A DNA stretch of 31,425 nucleotides from Mailhella massiliensis. Lineage in GTDB: Bacteria > Desulfobacterota > Desulfovibrionia > Desulfovibrionales > Desulfovibrionaceae. The notes beneath the pieces were generated by a model. The model was given only the letters and a program-made list of their open reading frames with translations. It was not told where the DNA came from and did not search any database. The stretch lies in contig NZ_DYZA01000145.1 of the NCBI RefSeq assembly GCF_020741395.1, forward strand, positions 1-31,425. The letters are read 5' to 3'. Both the position numbers and the translations under genes were made by a program. This document shows, one piece after another, positions 6,728 through 15,201 of the stretch (position 1 is the first letter of the stretch; each line of letters starts with the position of its first letter).

Positions 6728-8203
6728 ATGCGCCGCATGTTCTTTTTTGCCGTCCTGACGGCCTTTCTTCTCTCCTTCCCCCATCCAGCGCCCGCCGAAA
6801 ACGCGTCTGTGAAAAACATGCGCCTTCTCAAGGTGGTGGCTCTCGGCCGCCACGGCGTGCGCCCGCCCACGCAGTCGCCGGAGACTCTCGCCTCCTGGAG
6901 CGCGCGAAGCTGGCCCGACTGGGACACTCCCCCCGGATATCTCACTGCACGAGGCGCGGCCCTCATCCGCGCGGAATGGGAAGGCCTGCGGGAAGAACTT
7001 GCCTTCAACGGCCTTCTACCCGCCGCGGAGTGCCCGGCAACCGGCAGCGTTTTCGTCTATGCCGACAACGAGGAACGTACCCTTGCCACGGCGCGCGCCC
7101 TTCTGGAAGGCCTGGCCCCGGGCTGCGGCATGGAAGTCTTCTCCCTTCCCGAGCGCCGCGACCCCGTGTTCCATCCTGTGAAAAGCGGCTTCATGCCTGC
7201 CCCGCAACTTTCCGCGCAGGAAAAAAACGAGCTTGTCCGAACTCTTTTTGCCGTGCACGCGGATGTGGAAAAAAGCGTGGCGGAGCTTTCCTCCCTGCTC
7301 GGCCCCTCCCCGGCAATGTGCATGCCCGGCCAGGCTTCCTGCACACTGGAGGAGCGGCCCACCAACCTGAACCTCCCCGAACCGGGTGCGCGGGCGGAGG
7401 TCTCCCTGAAAGGCGGCCTGGCCATGGCCTCCACCCTTGCGGAAATTCTGCTTCTGGAAAGTCTGGAATGGCCGGAAAAGGCGCAGATGATCCCGGCCGG
7501 GACGCCCGTTCTTCTGCCGCAGGGGCCGGGCACGCCGGTGGAACAAAAAGCAAGGGAGATCATCCTGGCCCCGCGTTCCGACATGCCCGGAACCGTGCCC
7601 CTGCCCCTGAGCCCGCGCTGGAAGGCCGTCCTCCCGGACGGGAAAGGGCCCGTCATGGTCAACCCGGCGACGGCTCTGCGCCTTCTGCCCGTACACACCA
7701 AAGTGCAGGGCGCCGTGCAGCGCTTCCCCGCCGTGGCAAAACAGGAAGGTCTGCCCCTGCTTTACCTCATGGCCGAAGCTCTTGCCGGTACTTCCCCCGT
7801 CAAGGCGGCCAACAAGGCGCAGCTTGTCGTCTTTTCCGGGCACGACACCAATATGGTCAATATCGCCGGCCTGCTCGGCCTGCACTGGGACAACGGCCCC
7901 TTCCCGAAAGACAGCACGCCCCCCGGTTCCCTGCTCGCGTTCAGCCTCTGGGAAACCCCGCAGGGCCGCATGGTGCAGGCATCCTTCCTGTGCCAGAGCC
8001 TGGCCGCCTTCCTGAGCACCGATCCGGCCGTCATGCGCGATGCCGACCTGCATCACGCACAGCTCATCCTGCCCGGTTCCCTTGCAGACAGCCCTGCGGG
8101 CCCTGCCCTGCCGCTGGAAGAATTCCTCGCCCTCGTGCGCGGCATGGCAGGAAGCGACCTGTCCGCAAGGCTCGCCGAGCTCTTTGCCGAAAAGGCAGGC
8201 TGA
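6728..8203 (+). CDS. secreted histidine acid phosphatase (AppA/Agp-like)
   Basis: 491 residues with a cleavable signal peptide (MRRM, hydrophobic core FFFAVLTAFLLSF, probable cut after Ala-Pro-Ala near residue 23), hence periplasmic. The catalytic RHGVRPPT (Arg41, His42, Arg45) and the proton-donor HDTN (His372, Asp373) define the histidine acid phosphatase clan that includes phytase AppA and glucose-1-phosphatase Agp. SLKGGLAMASTLAEILLLE (about 226-244) also matches that group. The substrate cannot be deduced. The protein is some 60-80 residues longer than AppA, with extra sequence between about 253 and 330. AAGGAG six bases before the ATG fixes the start. A strong terminator follows. Confidence 0.87.
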   Translation: MRRMFFFAVLTAFLLSFPHPAPAENASVKNMRLLKVVALGRHGVRPPTQSPETLASWSARSWPDWDTPPGYLTARGAALIRAEWEGLREELAFNGLLPAAECPATGSVFVYADNEERTLATARALLEGLAPGCGMEVFSLPERRDPVFHPVKSGFMPAPQLSAQEKNELVRTLFAVHADVEKSVAELSSLLGPSPAMCMPGQASCTLEERPTNLNLPEPGARAEVSLKGGLAMASTLAEILLLESLEWPEKAQMIPAGTPVLLPQGPGTPVEQKAREIILAPRSDMPGTVPLPLSPRWKAVLPDGKGPVMVNPATALRLLPVHTKVQGAVQRFPAVAKQEGLPLLYLMAEALAGTSPVKAANKAQLVVFSGHDTNMVNIAGLLGLHWDNGPFPKDSTPPGSLLAFSLWETPQGRMVQASFLCQSLAAFLSTDPAVMRDADLHHAQLILPGSLADSPAGPALPLEEFLALVRGMAGSDLSARLAELFAEKAG

Positions 8204-8224
8204 GATACCCGTGCCCTTTTTCCT

Positions 8225-8263
8225 GCGCCGCGTGCTCCCTCACCGGGGCGCGCGGCGCTTTTT
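8225..8263 (+). terminator. intrinsic terminator of the phosphatase gene, abutting trpA
   Basis: GCGCCGCG and CGCGGCGC form a perfect 8-bp stem followed by TTTTT on the plus strand. The T-run ends one base before the trpA stop codon. The same stem is met by leftward trp transcripts but lacks a T-run in that direction, so it probably terminates only the phosphatase message. Confidence 0.8.
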
Positions 8264-9034
8264 CTAGGCTCTCCATACCTTCATGAAATCCGCCGGGGCC
8301 CCTCCTTCGTCAATATGCCGAAGAAGCGCGCTGCCGAACACGGCGGCATCGGGACGGAGAGGTTCCGGCAGGGCGGCGAGCTGCCCCGGGGAACGCAGGC
8401 CGAAGCCTAGGGCCGCAGGCAGGGAAAACACCTCGCGCACGCGGGAAAGCACCTCCGGCACTTCCGGGGGCAGATGGTCCCTTTCCCCCGTGGTGCCCAT
8501 GACGGAAACTACATACACATAGCCTTCCGACACGTCGGCATAGAGCTTCATCCGCTCCTTCGGGGTGTTCGGCCCCACCAGCGGGATAAGGGCCAGGCCG
8601 CGCGCGGCGAAAAGCTCCCGTATGCCCGATGATTCATCATAGGGCAGGTCAGGCACGATGAAGCCGTGCACACCGGCCTCTTCTGCATCCCCGGCAAGCT
8701 TTTCCAGACCGTATTGCAGGAAGGGATTGGTGTAGCCCATGAGCACGAGGCCGGCCTTCAGCATGCCCCGCCGCGCCTTCAGTTCCTCAAGGACTCCCCT
8801 GAGCGTCACACCCTCCTTGAGGACTCGCTGCGAAGCCTCCTCCACCACCGGGCCGTCGGCCACGGGATCGGAAAAAGGTACTCCGATTTCCACAATGTCC
8901 GCCCCGTTCTCATCCAGCTCCCGGAGCACCTCCCAGAACCTTTCCCGCGAAGGAAAACCTGCGGTAACAAAGGGGATAAGCGCCGTGCGGCCCTGCGCGC
9001 GGGCATGGCGGATCTTCTCTTCCAGAATATGCAT
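8264..9034 (-). CDS. trpA: tryptophan synthase alpha subunit
   Basis: 256 residues. It cleaves indole-3-glycerol phosphate to indole and glyceraldehyde 3-phosphate, passing indole to TrpB. The catalytic acids are at the canonical numbers: Glu49 in DIVEIGVPFSDP and Asp60 in PVADGP. The phosphate-binding segment ALGFGLRSPGQ (about 209-219) is present. ATG 9034 is preferred because GAGG lies eight bases upstream. A GTG three codons earlier (9043) is in frame but lacks a Shine-Dalgarno sequence. It is the last gene of the leftward trp operon, 11 bases after trpB. Confidence 0.97.
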   Translation of the reverse strand: MHILEEKIRHARAQGRTALIPFVTAGFPSRERFWEVLRELDENGADIVEIGVPFSDPVADGPVVEEASQRVLKEGVTLRGVLEELKARRGMLKAGLVLMGYTNPFLQYGLEKLAGDAEEAGVHGFIVPDLPYDESSGIRELFAARGLALIPLVGPNTPKERMKLYADVSEGYVYVVSVMGTTGERDHLPPEVPEVLSRVREVFSLPAALGFGLRSPGQLAALPEPLRPDAAVFGSALLRHIDEGGAPADFMKVWRA

Positions 9035-9045
9035 AATTTTCACCT

Positions 9046-10215
9046 CTACAGGCCCAGGGCCTTTTCCACGATATCCATGTCCTTGTCGCCGCGGCCGGAA
9101 AGATTGACCAGCACGCGGCTCTTCGGCGCAAATTCCTCCCGGTGCTCCAGCACATGGGCAAGGGCATGGGAAGATTCCAATGCAGGAAGTATGCCCTCCG
9201 TGCGGCAGAGCTTCTGGAAGGCGGCAAGAGCCTCGTGATCGTAGGCTACGGCATACTTCACGCGGCCCGTGGAAGCGAGGTAGGCGTGCTCCGGCCCCAC
9301 GCCCGGGTAGTCCAGCCCGGCGGAGATGGAGCTTGAGGGCAGTATCTGCCCTTCGTCATCCTGAAGCAGCAAGGTGTATTCCCCGTGCAGCACGCCGGGG
9401 CGGCCGAGATTGACGGCCGCCGAATGGAGGCAGCGCGACTCGCCCGTGCCTCCGGCCTCCACGCCGATGAGGCGCACCGACGCATCCGGCACAAAGGGCG
9501 CGAACATGCCTATGGCATTGGAGCCCCCGCCCACGGCCGCCACCACGGCATCGGGAAGGCTCCCCGTCTTTTCCAGCATCTGCGCGCGGGCTTCACGGCC
9601 TATGACGCTCTGAAATTCCCGCACAAGGTCAGGGAAGGGATACGGCCCCGCCGCCGTGCCGAAGCAGTAATGCGTACTGCCCTGAAGGGATATCCATGCC
9701 CGCAGGGCGGCGTTGATGGCGTCTTTCAAGGTGCGGGAGCCGCTTTCCACGGCCACCACCTCCGCGCCCATGAGGCGCATCCTGCGCACATTGGCAGACT
9801 GCCGCTCCACGTCTTCAGCCCCCATGAACACCGTGCACGTCATGCCGAGCCTCGCCGCAGCCGCGGCCGTGGCCACGCCGTGCTGGCCTGCGCCCGTCTC
9901 CGCGATGAGGTTCGTCTTGCCCATGTAACGGGCAAGCAGCGCCTGGCCCAGGGTATTGTTGATCTTGTGGGCTCCGGTGTGCAGAAGATCCTCCCTCTTG
10001 AGCCAGAGCTCGAAGCCCAGCTCCTTTGAAAGCGAAGGACAGAACGTGAGCGGCGTCTCGCGCCCCGCATAGTCGTGCAGCAGGCCGCCGAGCTCCCGCT
10101 GAAACTCTTCCGAGGGCAGAATGGCGGCCATGGCCTCTTCCAGTTCCACAAGCGGCGGCATGAGCAGCTCCGGCACGAAGCGGCCGCCGAATTCGCCGAA
10201 ATATCCTTTCTTCAC
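9046..10215 (-). CDS. trpB: tryptophan synthase beta subunit
   Basis: 389 residues from the chosen start. It is a PLP enzyme that condenses indole with serine. KKGYFGEFGGRFVPE is the normal N-terminus and identifies GTG 10215 as the start. This GTG overlaps the TGA of trpF as GTGA and has GGAAGGGG seven bases upstream. The ATG 14 codons earlier would add residues absent from homologues. The PLP lysine is in HTGAHKINN (Lys84), the ammonia-proof active-site signature GAGQHG follows, and GGGSNAIG binds the cofactor phosphate. This is the TrpB1 type that pairs with TrpA. Confidence 0.97.
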   Translation of the reverse strand: MKKGYFGEFGGRFVPELLMPPLVELEEAMAAILPSEEFQRELGGLLHDYAGRETPLTFCPSLSKELGFELWLKREDLLHTGAHKINNTLGQALLARYMGKTNLIAETGAGQHGVATAAAAARLGMTCTVFMGAEDVERQSANVRRMRLMGAEVVAVESGSRTLKDAINAALRAWISLQGSTHYCFGTAAGPYPFPDLVREFQSVIGREARAQMLEKTGSLPDAVVAAVGGGSNAIGMFAPFVPDASVRLIGVEAGGTGESRCLHSAAVNLGRPGVLHGEYTLLLQDDEGQILPSSSISAGLDYPGVGPEHAYLASTGRVKYAVAYDHEALAAFQKLCRTEGILPALESSHALAHVLEHREEFAPKSRVLVNLSGRGDKDMDIVEKALGL

Positions 10216-10898
10216 CGTATTTCCCCTTCCGGCCCGCGCCTGTTGCAGGTCGTGCAATGCCCCGTGTCCTGAAAACTCCCGCCGTGGGACTGTTCCCAGC
10301 GCCGCACCGCGGCGACGGCACGCACCATGAGCGCTTCGTCCTTCACTCCGGGTGCGCTTTCCAGTTTTGAATTGAAATCAAGCCCGTCCGGCACGCAGAA
10401 GCCGAGGGCCCGCGCCGCGTTCTCCGGGCCGAGCCCGCCGGAAAGGAACCACGGGCGCGGGAAAGAAAGGCCGCGCAGGGCCTCCCAGTCCAGCTCCCGG
10501 CCGCTGCCCATACCCGCATCAAGCAGGTACATGCCGCATGTCCCGGCAAAGGCGGCGATATCCTCCTCAAGCTCTTTCCGCGAGGCGTACTTTGCGGGCC
10601 AGAGCACGCGGATGACGCTCTCTGCCGGAAAGGCGCGGGCAAAATCCGCGCTCTGGCCCCCGTGAAGCTGCACATAGTCCAAAGAGGCCGCGCGCACGAT
10701 ATCTTGTATCTCCTCCGCACTCTGATGCACGAACACGCCCACCCTTTTCATGCCGAAGGTCTCAAGGCGCGCCGCCTGAAGGGCCGTGACGTTGCGCGGG
10801 CTTTTTTCATGGAACACGAAGCCGCAGAACTCCACGCCGAGCGAAGCCGCTCTCTCTATGGCTCCCTGATCGCTCATGCCGCAGATCTTAATCCGCAT
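10212..10898 (-). CDS. trpF: phosphoribosylanthranilate isomerase
   Basis: 228 residues, a TIM-barrel enzyme that converts phosphoribosylanthranilate to the deoxyribulose phosphate form. KICGM at the N-terminus holds the catalytic Cys6. LLDAGMGSG (about 125-133) holds the catalytic Asp127. FLSGGLGPEN (about 155-164) is the phosphate loop. The usual VDVSSGVE segment reads LDFNSKLE, a slightly unusual version. The C-terminus is some 20 residues longer than the common form and contains CTTC. The ATG at 10898 overlaps the end of trpC by 11 bases. Confidence 0.95.
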   Translation of the reverse strand: MRIKICGMSDQGAIERAASLGVEFCGFVFHEKSPRNVTALQAARLETFGMKRVGVFVHQSAEEIQDIVRAASLDYVQLHGGQSADFARAFPAESVIRVLWPAKYASRKELEEDIAAFAGTCGMYLLDAGMGSGRELDWEALRGLSFPRPWFLSGGLGPENAARALGFCVPDGLDFNSKLESAPGVKDEALMVRAVAAVRRWEQSHGGSFQDTGHCTTCNRRGPEGEIR

Positions 10899-11709
10899 CT
10901 TCCGCCTCCTGTGTGCCGAGAAGCGCGGCGAGAGCCTCGCCGGGCCTGCCCTCTTCCATGAGGGCCGAACCGACGAGCGCCGCGGAAAAGCCCCGCTTCG
11001 CGGCTTCCTCAAGATCGGCGCGGCAGCTCATGCCGCTTGCCGCAATCCACAGTTCCCCGGCCTTCGGCGGGCATTTTTCGATGAGGCGAAGACAGGCCTC
11101 CCTGTCCACCCGAAGCGAGGCCAGATCCCGGGCGTTCACCTGAATGACGTGCGCCCCGCTCTCGCGGGCAAGGGCAAGGTCTTCTTCGTCAAAAACCTCA
11201 ACCACGGCCTCCACCCCGCCTTTTTCCGCCCTTTCGCGCAAATCGCGCAGGGTACGGGCCGAGGGTGTGAGGCGGACGATGAGCAGAAGGGCCGAGGCCG
11301 GGGTCGCCAGCGTGGCCGCCACCTGTGCGGGATGGAAGAGAAAATCCTTGCGCAGGAGGGGCAGGCGGCTTTCCCCTCCCTGCCCCATGGCAGACGCCAT
11401 GCGGGAAAGGTAGGAAATGTGCCCGTGGAACCAGCGCTCCTCCGTGAGCACGGAAAGGGCGGCTGCTCCCGCCTCCTTGTACTGCCGGGCCACGTCCTCC
11501 GGCTCCAGGCTCTCGCAGATCACCCCGCGCGAAGGCGAGGCCCTTTTGTATTCCGCAATCACGGCAAGGGGGCCCGCCCCGCCCCGGGCAAGGGCACGGG
11601 AAAAGGAGGGCCGCTCCCCGCGCCACGGGCGAAGCTTTTCCGCACCCAGCCTTTCAAGCTCCTCCACTTCCCGCCTCTTGGCCTCCATGAAACGCTCAAG
11701 CCCCGTCAT
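10888..11709 (-). CDS. trpC: indole-3-glycerol phosphate synthase
   Basis: 273 residues, a separate (not TrpF-fused) TrpC. Catalytic motifs are recognisable: IAEYKRASPSRG (Lys55), LLRKDFL (Lys121), EVFDEEDL near residue 170, VNARDL near 193 and SGMSCRADL near 226. The central Glu-Ser-Gly of many homologues reads Ala-Ala-Ser-Gly here. The start codon overlaps the trpGD stop as ATGA; the longer frame upstream would lie inside trpGD and is rejected. The last dozen residues (Ala, Glu, Asp-rich) overlap the trpF start. Confidence 0.95.
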   Translation of the reverse strand: MTGLERFMEAKRREVEELERLGAEKLRPWRGERPSFSRALARGGAGPLAVIAEYKRASPSRGVICESLEPEDVARQYKEAGAAALSVLTEERWFHGHISYLSRMASAMGQGGESRLPLLRKDFLFHPAQVAATLATPASALLLIVRLTPSARTLRDLRERAEKGGVEAVVEVFDEEDLALARESGAHVIQVNARDLASLRVDREACLRLIEKCPPKAGELWIAASGMSCRADLEEAAKRGFSAALVGSALMEEGRPGEALAALLGTQEAEDAD

Positions 11710-13292
11710 GACAGCACCCTCATGCCCGCGCCTTCCTCCACGCCCTTCCGGGCCATGGCCACACATTCCTCAAGGCTCTTGTCTTCTTCCAGCATATAAA
11801 TGGCAAATGCCGCGTTCACCACAACCATTTCGCGCATGGCCCGGGGCCCGCGCCCGGCCAGAATTTCCTTGAGCACGGCTGCGGCCTCCTCCTTGTCGCG
11901 CACTTCCAGGTCTTCCGGCTCGCAGGGGGAGAAGCCGTAGCGCGCCGGATCGAAGATGATTTCATCCATCACGCCGTCGGTAATGAGCACGATGCGCGTC
12001 TTGCCCATGGTGGTCAGCTCGTCGTATCCGCCAGCGCCGTTGAACACCGCCACCTTATGGAAGGGGCGCTTCTGGAGCGTGGCTGCTATGAGGTCCACCT
12101 GTTCCGGGTCGCCCACGCCCATCATGAGATAGTCGGGGCAGGCGGGGTTCAGCATGGGCCCCAGCATGTTGAACATGGTGCGCATGCCGAGCTGCTTGCG
12201 CACCGGCCCCACGTTGGCGAAGGCCGGATGGAAATAGGGCGCGTACTGGAAGGCGAAGTTTCTTTCCTTCAGCATCTCCACAATGGCGTCCGGATCCTTT
12301 TCCATAGGGATGCCGAGGCCTTCCAGAGCATCCGCCGCGCCGGAGGTGGAGGACACCGCGCGGTTGCCGTGCTTGAGCATGCGGTAGCCCATGCCCGCAA
12401 GGGTGAGCGAGGCGGCCGTGGAGCAGTTGAAGGAATGTTTGCCGTCGCCCCCGGTGCCCACGATATCGATGCACTTTTCCGGAACGCCCGGTACCTTCAC
12501 GGCGCGGGAAAGCATGATGCGTATGGCCGCGGCCAGCTCGGAGGGCTTTTCCCCCTTCATGCGCAGCCCCATGAGCAGCGCCCCGGCCTGGGCGGGCGTC
12601 ATGGTGCCGTCCAGCATGGAGCCGAAGGCCACTTCCGCTTCCTCTTCCGTGAGATCCCTGCCCCGGGACACGGATTCCAGAATGGAACTGATGGTGGGTG
12701 CGGCCTGCACCGTGGGCAGGAGGCTTCCGGGGAAATTCTCCAGAAGGCGCAGGCCCTCCGGCGTAAGTATGGATTCGGGGTGATACTGCACGCCTACCCA
12801 CGGGCGATCCTTGAAGCGTATGGACATGACCTCGCCCTGAGGGCCCCGCGCCGTGACGGCAAGAAGCGGATTGGTGTGCGCATCGTCCAGCCGAAGCACC
12901 AGGGAATGGTAGCGCCCCACCACCATGGGGTTGGGCATGCCCCGGTAAAGGCCCTTGCCGTCGTGCACGATTTCCGAAGTCTTGCCGTGCATGATGACGG
13001 GAGCGCGGGCCACTTCCGCCCCGGCATAGAGCCCCAGCACCTGATGCCCGAGGCACACGCCGAGCACCGGGATTCTCGGGCTGAGCTGACGAAGAAAGTC
13101 GAGACAGGACCCGGCCTTTGCCGGATGCCCGGGCCCGGGGGAAATGCAGACCATGCGCAGGGAAGGATCGTTGGCCAGATCCACCAGGCCGGGGTCGTCG
13201 TTCTTCACCACACGGGGCCGGTGCCCCAGGCGGCAGAAGGCCTGTACCAGATTGTAGGTAAAGGAGTCGTAATTATCGATAAGAAGGAACAT
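11706..13292 (-). CDS. trpGD: fused anthranilate synthase glutaminase and anthranilate phosphoribosyltransferase
   Basis: 528 residues joining two enzymes. Residues 1-192 are the TrpG class I glutamine amidotransferase that feeds ammonia to TrpE, with nucleophile Cys80 in GVCLGHQ and partners His171 and Glu173 in YHPES. After a short linker, residues 200-528 are TrpD, which transfers phosphoribosyl to anthranilate: GTGGDGKHSFNCSTA (279-293) binds PRPP, and KHGNRAVSSTSG and HPAFANVGPVRKQLGMRT follow. The fusion resembles the enterobacterial TrpGD, whereas Desulfovibrio vulgaris is remembered as having separate trpG and trpD. The start overlaps trpE by 20 bases. I see no frame error or stop in the linker. 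Confidence 0.96.
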   Translation of the reverse strand: MFLLIDNYDSFTYNLVQAFCRLGHRPRVVKNDDPGLVDLANDPSLRMVCISPGPGHPAKAGSCLDFLRQLSPRIPVLGVCLGHQVLGLYAGAEVARAPVIMHGKTSEIVHDGKGLYRGMPNPMVVGRYHSLVLRLDDAHTNPLLAVTARGPQGEVMSIRFKDRPWVGVQYHPESILTPEGLRLLENFPGSLLPTVQAAPTISSILESVSRGRDLTEEEAEVAFGSMLDGTMTPAQAGALLMGLRMKGEKPSELAAAIRIMLSRAVKVPGVPEKCIDIVGTGGDGKHSFNCSTAASLTLAGMGYRMLKHGNRAVSSTSGAADALEGLGIPMEKDPDAIVEMLKERNFAFQYAPYFHPAFANVGPVRKQLGMRTMFNMLGPMLNPACPDYLMMGVGDPEQVDLIAATLQKRPFHKVAVFNGAGGYDELTTMGKTRIVLITDGVMDEIIFDPARYGFSPCEPEDLEVRDKEEAAAVLKEILAGRGPRAMREMVVVNAAFAIYMLEEDKSLEECVAMARKGVEEGAGMRVLS

Positions 13293-14697
13293 GGAACTCT
13301 CCCGGGGTAAAGCATGCCTGGCGCATGATAGCCGACTTGTTGCAGACTTCCTTCCATTCCAGCGAAGGGCTGGAATCGTGCACGATGCCGCTGCCCGCCT
13401 GCCAGTACAGACGCCCTTCCCGCACCCACATGCTGCGTATGGTGATGCCGGTATCGAGGTTCACGCCGTCCTTGTCCAGTCCGAGCCAGCCTATGCAGCC
13501 CGCATAGGGGCCGCGCGGCGCCTTTTCCAGCTCTGCAATGATTTCCAGCGCGCGCAGCTTGGGAGCGCCGCTCACCGTGCCCGCCGGAAAGGTTGCAGAA
13601 AGCACGTCCACCGCATCCATGCCTTCTTCGAGCTCGGCGGTGACCCGGCTTGTGAGGTGCATGACGTGGGAAAAACGCTCCACCATCATGAGCCGCTCCA
13701 CCTCCACGCTGCCGGGCAGAGCTATGCTTCCGAGGTCGTTGCGGGCAAGATCCACCAGCATCATGTGCTCCGCCCTCTCCTTGGGGTCTGCCAGAAGGTC
13801 GGCGGCGAGCGCTTCGTCCTCATCCACGCTCCTGCCCCGGCGGCGCGTCCCGGCGATGGGCGCGGACAGAAGCTTTCCCCCGGTGCAGCGCACCATGACT
13901 TCCGGTGAAGAGCCGAACAGCGTAATGCCCGGAAGGCGCATGAAAAACATGTAGGGCGAGGCGTTCTCGCTCCTCATGCGGCGGTACAGGGTGAAGGCGT
14001 CGCCCGTAAAGGGTGCGCTGAACTGCGCGGAAGGCACCACCTGTATGGCCTCGCCCGCGCACAACATCTCCCTTATGCGCTCTACCGCGGCCTCATATTC
14101 CGCCCTGCCCGGCATGTCGGGAAGGATACGCTCCTCCACCATGGAGCGAGCGCCCTCATCCCGCCCGCTGCGTACCTCCCGGCGTTCGCCGAGGCACAGC
14201 TCGGCGAGGCGGTTGTACATGTGATCGAAAAGAAGGAGCGTGCCGGGCAGGCAGAGCACACATTCCGCCTCTTCCGGCTTGAGGAATTCCGCCACCTTGG
14301 GGTGGAAAAGCCCGGCCATGCCGAAGCCGAAATAGCCGCACAGGGAACGGGTGATGGGCGGAAGATGCGCGGCCTTCGGGTCGGGCAGTATCTCCAGGGA
14401 GCGCATGAGCTGCCTGAGCCCCTCTACAAAGGGCATGCCGGAAAAGGCGGTCAGGGGCGCGAGGCGCTCATCTTCCGCGCGGCATACAAGCTTCCCTTCC
14501 CGGCACGACACATAGAGCGCCATGTCGAAGGCCAGCACGCTGTAGCGTCCCCATCGGCCGTCCACTTCCGCGCTTTCCAGCAGGATACCGTGCCCCTGCC
14601 CGGCCATGCCGAGGAAAAGGCTGATGGGCGTGTCCATGTCCGCCGGGAGCCAGCGGACGCTCTGACGCAATCGAAGGGGAAACGTGTGGGCTTTCAT
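13273..14697 (-). CDS. trpE: anthranilate synthase component I
   Basis: 474 residues, the chorismate-binding subunit that makes anthranilate with the TrpG domain. The tryptophan feedback site is visible as LLES near residue 39 and as NASPYMFF in the middle of the chain. Catalytic-domain motifs are PIAGTRRRG, VDLARNDLG and GTVSGAPKLRA. Met at 14697 is chosen because AAGG lies eight bases upstream and MKAHTFPLRL fits the family. The in-frame ATG at 14721 lies right at the attenuator T-run and would be translated from terminator RNA. First structural gene of the leftward operon, controlled by the trpL attenuator. Confidence 0.96.
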   Translation of the reverse strand: MKAHTFPLRLRQSVRWLPADMDTPISLFLGMAGQGHGILLESAEVDGRWGRYSVLAFDMALYVSCREGKLVCRAEDERLAPLTAFSGMPFVEGLRQLMRSLEILPDPKAAHLPPITRSLCGYFGFGMAGLFHPKVAEFLKPEEAECVLCLPGTLLLFDHMYNRLAELCLGERREVRSGRDEGARSMVEERILPDMPGRAEYEAAVERIREMLCAGEAIQVVPSAQFSAPFTGDAFTLYRRMRSENASPYMFFMRLPGITLFGSSPEVMVRCTGGKLLSAPIAGTRRRGRSVDEDEALAADLLADPKERAEHMMLVDLARNDLGSIALPGSVEVERLMMVERFSHVMHLTSRVTAELEEGMDAVDVLSATFPAGTVSGAPKLRALEIIAELEKAPRGPYAGCIGWLGLDKDGVNLDTGITIRSMWVREGRLYWQAGSGIVHDSSPSLEWKEVCNKSAIMRQACFTPGEFHVPSYR

Positions 14698-14721
14698 GTC
14701 GACAACCTTGTGCTGAATCAT

Positions 14722-14755
14722 AAAAAAAAATGCCGCCCCCGGAGAGGGGACGGCA
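14722..14755 (-). terminator. trp attenuator terminator (3:4 hairpin)
   Basis: Read leftward, TGCCGTCCCC pairs with GGGGGCGGCA through a 10-bp stem with one T-G wobble and a TCTCC loop, followed by nine T residues. Segment CCTCTCC, in its 5' arm and loop (14747-14741), can instead pair with GGAGAGG at 14809-14803 to form an antiterminator. That second segment can in turn pair with CCTCT at 14818-14814 as the 1:2 hairpin. A ribosome stalled on the Trp codons covers segment 1 and frees segment 2, the classical E. coli logic. Confidence 0.93.
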
Positions 14756-14791
14756 TTCGCTTCTTCCGCGCCTTTAAAGCTCAGGTAAGCG

Positions 14792-14872
14792 TCAAGACCG
14801 CACCTCTCCCTGAAGAGGGGTACGCCACCACCACTGGCCGGAGAAGGACAAGGTGAAGGCGAAAACGGACAT
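14792..14872 (-). CDS. trpL: trp leader peptide
   Basis: A 26-residue leader peptide, MSVFAFTLSF... with three consecutive Trp codons (14833-14825) at residues 14-16, then RTPLQG and a stop. AGGAG lies six bases before the ATG. It sits between a good promoter and the trpE attenuator hairpins. The stop codon position means that a freely moving ribosome masks segment 2 and lets the terminator form when tryptophan is plentiful. No database comparison was possible, but the run of three Trp codons in the exact place makes the assignment strong. Confidence 0.93.
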   Translation of the reverse strand: MSVFAFTLSFSGQWWWRTPLQGEVRS

Positions 14873-14916
14873 AAGGCGCTCCTGAAAGGCTGTGCCCGGG
14901 AAACGGGCTTTTCTTT

Positions 14917-14945
14917 TGTGTATGCAAGGCGTTTTTTTTTGTCAA
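14917..14945 (-). promoter_or_regulatory. trp operon promoter
   Basis: A perfect TTGACA (14945-14940) and TACACA (14922-14917) with a 17-base spacer that starts with eight A residues. Transcription would start near 14910, about 38 bases before trpL. A small hairpin, GCCCG/CGGGC, lies at 14892-14906 in the start region. I did not recognise a TrpR operator. Confidence 0.75.
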
Positions 14946-15029
14946 TGCAGGGCGGACCATTTTCTTTTCCGGTACAAAAAAGGAACGGGGACGCCGCCGG
15001 GCAGGAACTGCGTTTCTTTCTTCCCATAC

Positions 15030-15059
15030 TTGACAGTTTTTCCGCACAGGAGCTATGGA
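15030..15059 (+). promoter_or_regulatory. promoter of aromatic leader 1
   Basis: A perfect TTGACA at 15030-15035, then 18 bases to TATGGA (15054-15059). The sequence TTGACAGTTTT is repeated at the second leader promoter (16116), with the same 18-base spacing to a weak -10, which suggests duplicated promoters or a shared operator. Confidence 0.55.
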
Positions 15060-15079
15060 AAGAAAAAAGGTTGGAAATC

Positions 15080-15178
15080 ATGTTCAGCGTGTACCGCCCC
15101 GGCTCCTTTACCTTCGCCAGCAGCTTCGGTTGCTGGTGCTATGCGTATTATCCCGGGCCATGCGGCGGGCTGTGCTGA
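15080..15178 (+). CDS. aromatic leader peptide 1 (Phe/Tyr/Trp-rich attenuator peptide)
   Basis: A 32-residue leader peptide with nine aromatic codons: Phe at 2, 10, 12 and 16, Tyr at 5, 21, 23 and 24, Trp at 19. The densest part is GCWCYAYYPGPCGG. AAGG lies nine bases before the ATG. A hairpin with a perfect cUUCGg tetraloop (15117-15136, CCAGCAGC/GTTGCTGG) lies inside the peptide gene where the RNA polymerase pause hairpin is expected. The codons for Gly-Pro-Cys-Gly (15155-15166) contain the antiterminator arm. The stop codon is 24 bases before the terminator. It precedes ADTH synthase 1. Assignment rests on composition, position and RNA pairing. Confidence 0.85.
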   Translation: MFSVYRPGSFTFASSFGCWCYAYYPGPCGGLC

Positions 15179-15201
15179 TGTTATTTCCGTACAGGACTAT
15201 C

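Noticed and set aside
13273..15081. Long trpE frame with an N-terminal extension up to 15081
   Set aside because: The extension runs through the attenuator terminator and trpL region, has no Shine-Dalgarno sequence and is not part of the family; Met 14697 fits.
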